From contig CM039514.1 of assembly GCA_022432975.1 (NCBI GenBank), forward strand, positions 7,981,519 to 8,045,518: a stretch of 64,000 nt of DNA. Direction: 5' to 3'. Numbering within the stretch: the first letter of the stretch is position 1; every line of letters begins with the position of its first letter. Source of the DNA: Begonia masoniana (Eukaryota > Streptophyta > Magnoliopsida > Cucurbitales > Begoniaceae). Shown piece after piece: positions 43,148 through 55,083 of this stretch. Both the position numbers and the translations under genes were made by a program. The notes under the pieces were generated by a model that did no database searches, was not told where the DNA came from, and saw only the letters and a list, made by a program, of their open reading frames with translations.

Positions 43148-46100
43148 ATCAGAAATTTTCATTCACAAAAAAAAAAATTGGCGGATTTTACAATCTTGCC
43201 ACAAGGAGAGCAATGGATGTTGTCGGAATTAGTGCGAAGGAGCAGGTGTGGCTTTTTTAGCCAATGTTTTTAACTCCTTATAGATTAAACCTCTCTCTCT
43301 CTCTCTCTCAGGAAGCAATTTTCAGAGTTGTTGCTGCAATTCTTCACCTTGGAAATATTGAGTTTGCAAAGGGAAATGAAATAGACTCGTCAGTTCCAAA
43401 AGATGACAAGTCCAAATTTCATCTTAACATGGTTGCTGAACTTCTAATGTACTAAAACTCATCCTTATCTTACCATGCATTGTACTATTGCTTATTTTGC
43501 TAATCATTGCTTTATTTCATATGTGATCCTGAAGGCCATGAAGATGCGTTGTGTAAGCGGGTCATGATCACCCCTGGAGAAGTGATCAAGCGTAGCTTGG
43601 ATCCTCAAAGTGCTGTTATTAGCAGGGATGGTTTAGCCAAGACAATTTATTCTCGTCTTTTTGATTGGTAAGGTCTACATTGTCTTTTTTTTTTGTTGAA
43701 TATAAGATGTTGCATTATCAACGTCATAAGTTTAAGCTTTTGTGTAAGGCTATCAAAAACAAAAAATGGATTGAAAGTCGTGCATTGCGCAGGTTAGTGG
43801 ACAAAATCAATGTCTCAATTGGACAAGATCAGAATTCGAGATCTTTAATTGGAGTCCTTGACATATATGGGTTTGAGAGCTTCAAGACTAACAGGTACAC
43901 AACAAATAGTCCAAAATTTTATCTAGCTCATGTGAACTAATTAATACTTAGCTTCCGATCCGTTTTGTTGGATGGAGGATTTTTGCTCGTATGACTATGG
44001 TATACATATCAAAACTTATGGAACTTACATTATTTCAATTGTGATGGCTGCAGTTCTGCATCAATTTTACGAGTGAAAAATTACAGCAACATTTCAATCA
44101 GGTGATTATTTATCATTTCATAACACTTTGACCATAACATAATATTTTTAAACTAAAAATTGTTTTTATTAATTTTCAGCATGTCTTCAAAATGGAACAA
44201 GAAGAATACACAAAGGAGGAGATTGATTGGAGTTACATAGAATTTGTGGACAATCAAGATGTGTTGGATCTCATTGAAAAGGTTAATAATGTTCCTTTTA
44301 AATGGATATTCATAATTAATTGTGAGGTCTACCTTTGGTTTTTTTTATATTTAAAGCAATAGCATGTGCAAAAACAGCTATTTTTCATCATTTTATTAAG
44401 AACTTTTTACTTGATATGTCTGTTTGCAGAAACCTGCTGGAATTGTAGCTCTTCTTGATGAAGCTTGGTAAATTACTACTTTCAGGCTGCTATTGTCAAA
44501 TTTATCAATATTTTCACAAAGGATTGCACACAGTTTAATCAACCTTTATTTTATGTTTGAAAATATATGATAAATCTACGTGTTTTCGTTATTTTCATAG
44601 ACCAGTGAAATTTGCTTAATGTATTTGACACTTCTAGTATCGCTTTTCTTTTTCAGCATGTTTCCTAAATCAACGCATGAAACATTTTCAAACAAGCTCT
44701 ATCAGACTTTCAAAGTTCAAAAGCGTTTCTCGTACTGATTTTACCATTGCTCATTATGCTGGAGAGGTATGAATGATGATACAATATTGCTTGCTTTATG
44801 TTTGAGATAATACATAATACTTTGTTTTACTCATCCAATACCTATTTTTTCAGGTTTTGTATCAATCTGACCAGTTTCTGGACAAGAACAAGGACTATGT
44901 GGTCCCAGAACATCAAGACTTGTTGGGAATTTCCAAATGTTCATTTGTGGCAGGTCTTTTCCCTCCTCTTCCTGAAGAGACTGCAAAATCATCTAAATTC
45001 TCTTTGATTGGTTCTCGCTTTAAGGTAATTTTGCTTCTTGTCTTGTTGGTTTGGAAGAATAATGTTATCAATTACTGTATGGTTATCATCCTTGCACTCT
45101 ACAAAGATGCAAAGTTTTTCTTTTGGAAGTTACCGTGTTCATTTTTTCCCTCAATGTGCAGCTACAACTCCAGCAGTTGATGGAGACACTAAGTTCAACT
45201 GAACCCCACTATATCAGATGTGTTAAACCAAACAACCTTTTAAAACCAGCTATATTTGAAAATGTGAACATTATGCAACAATTGCGCTGTGGTGTGAGTA
45301 TTTTTTTTTTTTTGAAATTTTTATTAAGAAACTCGAGACTCCTTTTTTTATTTTAATAATTTTGTTGGATTTGAACAAGAGTAACTCTTGTGATTTTAGG
45401 GTGTTTTAGAGGCGATCAGAATCAGTTGTGCCGGATACCCTACTCGCCGACCATTCTACGAATTTATAAATCGTTTTGGTCTGCTAGCCCCCGATGTGGT
45501 GGAAGGAAAGTGAGTATCATATCATCCAATACTTCAAAAGGACTTTTTCTTCCTTTTTCTAAGGAGTGAATAGTGCAAATCCAGCCTATGTTTTGCCCTT
45601 TTTTCATATGATTTTCTTATGGGCAGCTATGATGAAAAGGTTGCTTGCAAAAAGATTCTAGAAAAGAAGGGTCTCCAAGGGTTTCAGGTATGTATGCTGA
45701 CCATCTTAATATTAATAATTTAAGTGAAGTTCTTTATCTAATTTTTCCTGGATTCTAATATAGCTAAGTTTTTGATAGCTAGAAATTGTATCATTCTTGT
45801 CTGTATTGATGAAATGTTACCGCATACATCCATTAACATACAAGTTTAGGCACTTATAATGGCTTGCTTTGCAATGGTTTTGCAGATAGGTAAAACAAAG
45901 ATATTTCTAAGGGCCGGTCAGATGGCAGAATTAGATGCAAGGAGAGCTGAGGTTCTCAGTAATGCAGCAAATACTATTCAGAGACGTGCACGAACTCATA
46001 TTGCTCAAAAGCATTTTATTGCAATGCGAAAGGTTACCATCCTCGTGCAATCAATGTGGCGAGGTGAGCCATCCGGAATTCCTTTAATAATATGTAACAA

Positions 46101-47603
46101 GCCTAAACATAATTTGGGGTGTGCTTTTATTATAACAATAAAATCCTCTTAATATTTGAAAGAAATTGTTTTTCATTAATTATTTTCTTAGAGATTTTGT
46201 TTGGGAGGAGCACTTTCCCTCCGTCCTATTTTACATTCTTTTTCTTAATATAGATCGTTTCGGATAAAGAAATTTCCTTTCTTTTTGGGTATAAAGAAAG
46301 TTCTCATTCTTCATTAGTATGTTAAGTAGTTTTCTGTTTGAACTTCATTCAACATGTACCGCTGTGCTTTTATAGGAAGACTGGCTTGCATACTTTTCGA
46401 GAGCCTGATGAAGGAAGCAGCTGCAGTAAAAATTCAGAGGAATGTTCGTAGATTCCAAACTAGAAAACTCTATAATAAGCTCCATGTGTCAGTACTGGTC
46501 TTGCAAACAGGATTAAGGGGAATGGCTGCTAGGAAAGAATTTAGATTTAGGAAGCAAAGAAAAGCATCAATCATCATTCAGGTTATAAATTAATATATGT
46601 TTTTGACTGTATAATCTTTTATGGTTACGTTTCAAATTGATGTGAATTTCTTGGAATTAAAAACCTGCAGACTCGTTGGCGGTGCCATAGAGATGCCTCG
46701 TATTATAAAAAGCTTAAGAGAGGTTCAATAGTCACACAATGCCGATGGAGGGGAAGAGTTGCCAAGAAGGAGCTTAGAAAGCTCAACATGGTACTTAATA
46801 TGCCAATATTTACCACTAGATTTCTGTAAAATAGGCACTACTAGAAATCTTCTCCTTATTCTACGGATCTACCAAGAAACGGCAATTCATTTAATTCTAT
46901 ATGTGTTAATATATAATATAAACAAGGTCATAAGTAGTATTGCATGGTTTCTGGTTTGACTATCCTGTAGCTAAATTGTGAGAGTTCTGTAAATCCATAA
47001 TAAAGACATGAAAGTCACAGCAGGGTTGACGAGTTTGAGAAGCCATAGTGATAAAGAATTTTATTCTCGCGTAGCCAAATTCAGAAGGTTGGGATGAGTG
47101 TACAGTAGCCTTAGCTACTTACATGGCTGGTTATTAGATGATATTGAGATTTCTGCTCTTAATTATATTAAGCACTAGTTTGTTGTCAATTAAGTGCATT
47201 TCAGCCAAAGGTTAAGAAATATTCCCAAGTTGAATCATACCAGGAAAAGCAATATCAAATTAAGTGTTCGGCCATATGCTAAAATGACTTATTTTGCTCA
47301 TTGGCATCAAGATAAATGACCAAATGATAATTATATGAAAACAAACAGCCAATTTTTTTCCATATAACGTGCCTGGACTGTGTTCCATGTTTGCAAGAAG
47401 AAATGGAGATATGCAATCATTCATTTTCTCTTTCCTGCTAAAATTTGAAACCCACTTCCTTACTGCGATCCTTATTCATTCCTTTTCAATGTCATCTAAC
47501 CTCAGGCCGCGAGGGAAACTGGTGCACTTCAAGAAGCAAAGAATAAGTTGGAAAAGACTGGAGGATCTTACTTGGCGGTTACAGCTGGAAAAACGTCCAA
47601 GGG

Positions 47604-48698
47604 TAATTATAAGGGAAATTACCAAAAACGACCATCAACTACGGGTTTTTTCCGATTCCAACCACAAACAAAATTTTTTAACGATTGAAACCATCAAGTA
47701 TTGAAAATCTGCCAAAAACGACCACGCTGGACGGACGCTAAAAAACACCGTCCGTTTGGGTCTGTTCACGTGAACAGTGACCTGTTTAAGTTTATTTTTT
47801 TCCGTTTTATAAATTAATTTTTAAAAAATACTAAACAATATTGGATTTACTTAAAATTTTTATCACATATTCACCACGTTATGAGAAGATAATATGAAAA
47901 TTTTCGTGATTTTCTAACACTTGTACGATTTATTATAATTTTAGTGAATTATTTTATAAAACATACGTAAAAAAATTATAATAAATCATATAAGTATTGT
48001 AAAATCACGAAACTTTTCCGATTATCTTCTCATAACGTTGGAAATATGTGATAAAAATTTTAAGTAAATCCAATATCGTTTAGTATTTTTTAAAAATTAA
48101 TTTATAAAACGGAGAAAAACAAATGTAAATAGGTCACTGTTTACGTGAACAGTGACCGTGAACAGTGACCTATTTACGTTTGTTTTTTTCCGTTTTATAA
48201 ATTAATTTTTAAAAAATACTAAATCATATTAGATTTACTTAAAATTTTTATCACATATTCCCAACGTTATGAGAAGATAATCGAAAAAGTTTCGTGATTT
48301 TACAATACTTATATGATTTATTATAATTTTTTTACGTATGTTTTATAAAATAATTCACTAAAATTATAATAAATCGTATAAGTGTTAGAAAATTACGAAA
48401 ATTTTCAGATTATCTTCTCATAACGTGGTTAATATGTGATAAAATTTTTAAGTAAATCCAATATTGTTTAGTATTTTTTAAAAATTAATTTATAAAACGG
48501 AAAAAAATAAACTTAAACAGGTCACTGTTCACGTGAACAGACCCAAACGGACGGTGTTTTTTAGCGTCCGTCCAGCGTGGTCGTTTTTGGCAGATTTTCA
48601 ATACTTGATGGTTTCAATCGTTAAAAAATTTTGTTTATGGTTGGAATCGGAAAAAACCCGTAGTTGATGGTCGTTTTTGGTAATTTCCCTAATTATAA
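47604..48698. mobile_element. Four-fold palindromic foldback element with 9-bp TSD
   Basis: The element 47613-48689 (1,077 bp) lies in a myosin intron between identical 9-base copies of taattataa (47604-47612, 48690-48698), the length left by Mutator-type transposition. Its two halves are inverted copies of each other over about 535 bases, with only 1 difference that I see in the first 190. Each half is also an inverted repeat: a unit of about 140 bases (ccgttttataaattaattt... ttatcttctcataacg) appears four times in the order +, -, +, -. The palindrome core TTCACGTGAA or a close variant occurs at both outer junctions and in the centre (48140-48149). No coding capacity. Confidence 0.93.
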
Positions 48699-49398
48699 TC
48701 CTTACATGAATATCTATTATTGCTTAGAGTTGTTGAATAATTCGTCTGTTGGCATGGAGAAGAAGCTGAAATAATGTCTGATAAGGAAGATAGTTTGAAA
48801 ATAGTGCCTCATTGTTTGCTTTGGTGTGTTTTAAATCTGTGAATTTTTTGCCCTATGCTTCTACATCTAGTTCAAAATCCTAATATATATTTGGGTTGTT
48901 TAGTTCTCGGAAAAATGTAATCTTTAATGAAACCTTTTAGGCGACATTATCTCAATATGAGCCTTGCTGTCTAAATCCCATTTTCCAACCGTAGTTTTGA
49001 GAATTTATCATTGTTATGAATTTTGATATTATAATTTGTGTATGAGCTGATGAATGATTTCTTATAGTGATGTTTACTTTATTTATTTTGACGGACCTAG
49101 AAGAAGCAAAAGCACAAGAGGTTGGAAAATTGAAGAATTCATTGCAAGAAATGCAAAATAAAGTTGATCAAACAAATGCATTGCTTGTAAAAGAACGGGA
49201 AGATGCAAAGAAGGCGGCAGAGGAAGCACTCCCTGTTATAAAAGAAACCCAAGTAATTGTTGAAGACACCAAGAAAGTTGATTTTCTTACTGAAGAAGTG
49301 GAAAACCTAAAGGTAGAAAGATTTTTCAAATTTTCCAATTCCGTCATGTGAGCAGATAAGTTTCATGTTTTTGTCATATTAGTGCGAGAAGAACGGAG

Positions 49399-50878
49399 TA
49401 ATTTGTTAGTGATTTTACACTCTAACGCAAGTGCACGTATCGCTAACGAAGTAATAAGTAAGTAAAGTATCGATCCCACGAAGATATTCTCAATTGGTAA
49501 TTAATTGCTATAAAAATCTTATAAAAATATTAAAATGATAAATGAAAATAATTAGAAATAAAATATGAATAACGATGAAACAAAGTAATCAGGATAAACG
49601 AGGTAAAATCGATAAATGAAAGCCTTGGCTATGATCGATTTCTTCGTTACGATAATTTTACTACTGATGCTCTGGTAATGCTCTGTAACATTGTTTATGA
49701 ACAACAAGAATTAAATAATTCTAGGGTTCTTTCGAATTGCCTAGGTAATTTCAAATTAGAATTTCTCTCTACTTTGAAAGAATGCAACTAACATTGAATT
49801 TCTTATTTGCTCTATTATTATCGCCAATCGAATTAATACTAACTACGTTGTAACAATTTAATCCGATTAATTATTCGTGCATCTTAGAATTTATATCTAT
49901 CTTTCGATAAAACTATCTATCGATACGATCTGAATTAAGCAAAGAATATCACAAATAATTGTTCAATAAACAATCGCATAAACAAACCTAGATCGTAGCA
50001 AAATACATAACGAGTACTATCGTCCTAACCAAGAAATAAAACTAGTCTAAAATCATAAAATAAAACTAAAAATAAAAACAAAATAAAATGAAGAAGAAGA
50101 ATTTGTAGATGTCGCTGCCGCCGACTCCCAGCTCTCGCCTGAATTCCTCTTTCAAGGAAAAATCTCTCTTTTTAATCTCTGCATGCCATACCCATTTCTC
50201 TCTCCAATCCCTGGAATTATGCATTCTCGTTCTTTTAAATTTTCATTCCAGCTTCTGCCACTTTTTCTCAGTCGTCCACGCTTTCCAGCCGTCCACGGGT
50301 TTTTGTCTTTTAGTGCATTTTTCCATCCAAGTCCTCTTTTTGCAGTCGTCCACGGGTTTTTGTTTTTTAGTGCATTTCCATCGTCCACACTCTTTTGTCT
50401 TTTAGTGCTTTTTTTTGTCTTTTAGTTCCTGCCACTTCTTCATGTTGTACCAGTTGTCCATTTGCTCTGTTGTCGTCCACGTACACTCTCTGTTGTTGTC
50501 CATGGGTTTTTGTCTTTTAGTGCTTTTATAATTTCCATGATTCTAGCAGCTTCTCTCTCCATAATCAGCAACGAATTTCCTCAATTTATTTAATTTGCTT
50601 CCTCTCTCTCCATAATCTTCAGCTTTTGAATTTAATTTTCCCTCTAATAAAATTGCATTCAAATACGAAAATATAAAATTCGATTTAAAGAGAAAAATCT
50701 GCTTTTAATAGAGAATTTGCATAAAATATATTAAATTAAATTAAGGCACAAATGCTGCAGCACTACATAGAAATTATAGTAAATTCCTATTAATTTATTC
50801 TTGCATTCACTCAATTTATATAATTTATATCAATTAAATATAGTATAAAATAACTCTAATATAAGAGTTATCATAATT
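49399..50878. mobile_element. Solo LTR (1,470 bp), family A copy 1, in a myosin intron
   Basis: The unit 49404-50873 begins TGTTAGTGATTTTACAC and ends AGAGTTATCA, with identical 5-base flanks taatt (49399-49403, 50874-50878). It has no coding region. It shares most of its length with the second copy at 61017-62607: common are the start, cgatcccacga, a pyrimidine-rich middle (tctccaatccctgga, cgtccacgctttcc, ttttgtcttttag) and the end, whose last bases form a small inverted repeat (aactctaatataagagtt). Confidence 0.92.
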
Positions 50879-51931
50879 CACCTAGGAAAAGCAAAACCGT
50901 TGGCAATATTGTGAACAGAATTTCTTTTAAGATGTTTCCAAAATGTTTTGGATAGAATGCCTTTTGGTTATAATTTCCCAGGAGATATTAACACATTGTA
51001 AATTGTTTAAATCTTTTGCTGTTTACCAATTTTGAAGCTTACGATAATTATTATCCGAGGCAAACTATGATTTTTTTCTTTCAATTCATATTTACCCTTG
51101 TTTTATGGTATTGCAGACTTCGCTAGAGTCAGAGAAAAGTAGAGCCGACGAATGTGATAGGAAATACCAAGAAACACATCAAATTAGCGAAGAACGACGT
51201 AAAATGTTAGAAGATGTAGATAGAAAAGGTCAGCAACTCCAAAATCTTTACATAGGTAACATCATTTTTTCATGACTTGTTTAAGTCAGTTTCTTCAAAT
51301 TTCGGATGCAGAGAAAAGTTTCAATATTTCTCACTGTTTATAAAATCAACTTAAAAGTACTCACATTGAGCAGACAGATGTTCTGTAGAAAATCATAAGC
51401 AGACATTTTTTATGTGCTTAGATTACTACTTCCTTTTTTAGGCTAGAAGAGAAACTTGTTAATTTAGAATCAGAGAATAAAGTTCTACGTCAACAAGCCG
51501 TGTCCGTGGCTCCTAATAAGTTCCTTTCGGGGCGCACATAATCAATTATTCAGGTACTTTTGAGACATCTTTATATATCATTTTAGCTTTCTAGCTTGGT
51601 ATCTTAACCTTTAATTTTTTTTTTCAGAGGGGTCCTGAAAGCAGCCATGTTGTAGGGGATGGAAAGCCAGCATTGGTCAGTAAAGTTTTTTGAGCCCTAC
51701 AGACGAGTTACCTTCAAAGAATGTGCCATTTTATAATTTGACAGTTTCTATCCCTTCCGTTCTTACCTATGAATCAGGATCTGCATAGTTCTTCAATTAA
51801 TCACAGGGAATCTGAAGTAGATGATAGACCACAGAAATCCCTGAACGAAAAGCAGCAGGAGAACCAAGAATTGCTCATAAGATGTATCGCACAACATCTA
51901 GGCTTTTCAGGAAATAGACCCATTGCTGCCT

Positions 51932-54900
51932 GTATCTGTAACGCCCCCGAACCCGCCCCGGCTCGGTGCGCTACTTTGCTAACCCAAACCATGTTTAAAA
52001 CGACGTTTAAAATAATTTTCGATAAATTATCGACTCGTTTTCGGGTTTTTCGAACCCTCAATTTTTGTTGGGAAACGTTCACAATTCAACCTAAAACAAC
52101 AAAACTTGATTTTCATGCAATTTTTTAACGTCCAAGTTCAAATGGCCATGACTTTCTCGTTTTTCAACAGATTTCGACGTGCCACTCCAATTCGGAAACT
52201 TCTACACGTCTACTATCCATTGCAACACTCAAATTAACTAAATAAACAACTTGGCCAACCCGAATTCCATAAAACAGAACCGGTGCACATATTGCACAAA
52301 ACCGTTTTTTCCAAAAGAGATGAAAATGCCCTAGCTATGGCTGCTGCAAAAATCGTGGAGAAAGTGTAGCACCCGAGAATTTTTCCCTCAATTTAATTAA
52401 TCGAAAGAATTGGAGAGAATATAATAAAAAGGTAAAGTAATTAAAAGGTGAATAAATTTGGTTGAACTAAAACGTTTATTAAATTAGGTTCGTAAAATTA
52501 AGCCGTGAGTTATAATTAAGAACGAGATTTAACGAAAGTCGAAATAGTCGAAAGCACGGGAGGGCGAAACGGTAATTGTTATTTTATATTATTATTATTA
52601 TTATTTAAAAATAAAAATAAAACATAAAAACAACAGAATGGCTCGAAGGCCATTCTGCTGTCGAGCCCGAGCGCGAGCGAGAACAGGGGAGACGAGGGAG
52701 AGGAACGGCGACGCGGCGCCGTTCACCGGCGATGTCCGACGTCTTCCGGCCAGACGGCGGCGACGAGCGAGCTCCGGCCCATCTCCGCGCACAAACCGAA
52801 CGGTAAGCTCGATTTTGCCCTGTTTTCGGTTCGATTTAGGGCCGTGAAGGACGAGCTCGATTGAGCTCTGATTTCCGGCGGCTTTTGGCCGTTATTGGCG
52901 TCAAATGGCCGAGCTTAACGCCGACAATGGTTGCCGAACAATGGTGGCTCAATTCGAGCGAAAAATCAGTGAATCCCGAATTGGGGATTTTCGGGTTTTC
53001 TGTGAATAGCCTCTAAATTTTGATTAGTTTATGTTAATTAGGTATGAGGGGGATTGATTGGTGAGGAAATTGGTGTAAATTGATGAAAAATCGAAATGGA
53101 AAAATTTCCCGGGTTAGGGCAGTTCGGGTTTTGCTGCAATTGACCTAGCTACGGTCGATTGTTTTAAAATTTCTTTTGGCAGGTTAAAATAGGTTATTAG
53201 AGAGGAGTACGTGGCCGCTGGAATCGTTCGATTCCGATAACCAACGCAAAAGTTACGCGCGTTCGAAGTTTCGGGTCGATTTTACCAAACCCGAATTAGT
53301 GGCCCGTTTAATTTAGTTTTAGTTGGATTAGGCTATAAATAATAGTTTGAAAGTAAATTGGTGAATGTGGGCTTAATTTTAATGAAGTTTGAATATTTGT
53401 TATAGGTCGAGCCGTAGGTGGACAAGTAACCGAGTAGCCCCAGCGAGCTACAGAAGACAGGTAAGTTCTCGTGATCTTCTTTGGCCGATTGGCCTACACC
53501 GTACGTCGAATGTCGTCTCGAGGAGTTTTGGAGATGCTTTTGGTTTAATTGTACTTGGTTGGGTAGCTAGGTTTTAGGAGTTTATAGTTTACGCTTTACG
53601 GTCTTGATGGTATCTATTATTGCTTGTTTACTTTAAGATATTGAATTGTTCACGCATCACTTGTTTTAAAGAAAAGCATGAAAATGAACTTCCGCACAGA
53701 GTTTTAAAGATAACGTAAAGCATAGCATTGGCCGAAAGGCGTATTGGCCGAAAGGCGTATTGGTCACGCGAGGTGGGACTCAGGCACGGCTGTACGTGTT
53801 GTAAGCGTGCACCCCCCGCTTCTAGCTGGAAAGAGTAGTCCGCCCGCTGGATGAGCTCTCTCTGGTTAGAGGGATAGGATCTCGGTGACACCTATTGAGC
53901 ATTGCATAGTAAGATAAAATAAAGCATGGTTTATCGAACTCATACGCACAGCATGCATTGCATTTACGTAGAGCTTACTGGGATTTCATCTCATAGTGTA
54001 TTGTATGGTGTAGGTGACATAGACTTCGAGGTACCAGGTGAGGACGATGTCCCTCCACCTGAGGCATGATTCAGTTGACGGAGGATGGCTGCGGTGGTGT
54101 GCTGGCGCAGTCGACGCTTATCTGACCCGTGAGGACAGTATGTATAGATTTTGAGAGTGTGGGACACGTTTGTATAGAAATTATAGGGTGCTTGGATCTG
54201 GTTAGGTGTTAGATTCGTATTTGATGTTTTAAACGTTTTCATTGGAACTTGTTTTATAAACTGTTTTTGTAAAGTTTTATGGGATTGTTTGATGATAGTT
54301 GATAGGTTGGTATATTGATAGATCGATGTGCAGAGGTTTAGGCAAACTGTTTATAAAGCGTTTTTGTTAATTCAGTTATTTGAATGGTATGGAACTGCTT
54401 GGTATTTTCTTTGAAACAGGAGGGAATGCTAAACTTTTAAACGGAACCATGCAGTTCGTTTTCATGGAAAATGTGTTTAGTTTAATTATGTCTCGAGTCG
54501 TTTTGAGCGCGATTATGGAGATGTAGTAGTATCGGTGGTTTGAAGTTAAGTTTGTATTTTATAGGTGTTCGAGTACGTGATCGTTTAAATAATTGTTTTC
54601 TAATTATTTTAAACGTTTTATTAATTTGTTTTCCACTTAAACGCTAAGTATAAAAGAAAAAGAAGAATTTTGTACGGAAAATTAGGAATAGTATGAGGGT
54701 CGTTACGGAAGGAATAGGAAGAAAGGTGTTTTGCCCTTTTAACACCTAATTAACCAATTTTATAAAATAAACGTTTTATCTTTTTGTTTCCACCACTAAT
54801 TTTCCTATATTTATAAAATTGTCTCTCCTTCATTTATCCCCCTTCCTCAACGTGACACCACTTATAACTTCCCTTTTTATTTTATTTAATTACAAATTTT

Positions 54901-55083
54901 CTATTGGTTAATTTATATTTTGACTTTTCAAACAATTTCTTTTCTATTTTGACTTGTCAACTTCTTTTTCTCTTGACTTTTCTCCTAACCACTCCTAAAC
55001 CCTTCCTCACATAACATTAAACTCTCATACATTTCTAACTTAGGCTACGCACGTTATCGAGATTTTCTGGGTGTTACAGTATC
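51932..55083. mobile_element. LTR-type insertion (3,142 bp) in a myosin exon, probably nested
   Basis: The unit 51937-55078 interrupts the exon after IAACI. Identical 5-base copies of gtatc flank it (51932-51936, 55079-55083). It begins TGTAACGCCCCCGAACC and ends GGGTGTTACA, giving TGTAAC/GTTACA inverted ends as in many plant Ty3 LTRs. A second LTR-like start (TGTAGCACCCGAGAA) lies at 52365, so it may be one solo LTR nested in another. A GC-rich part (52630-52800) includes the palindrome gaatggc...gccattc. Frames here are not a recognisable polyprotein. Without it the myosin exon reads on. Confidence 0.85.

Noticed and set aside
50109..50425. Phe/Ser/Leu-rich ORFs on both strands
   Set aside because: They lie in the pyrimidine-rich middle of a solo LTR and recur, with changes, in its second copy at 61707-62310 in other frames.
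52601..52847. Arg-rich ORFs on both strands
   Set aside because: GC-rich part of the LTR-type insertion with a palindrome; mirrored frames, no domain.
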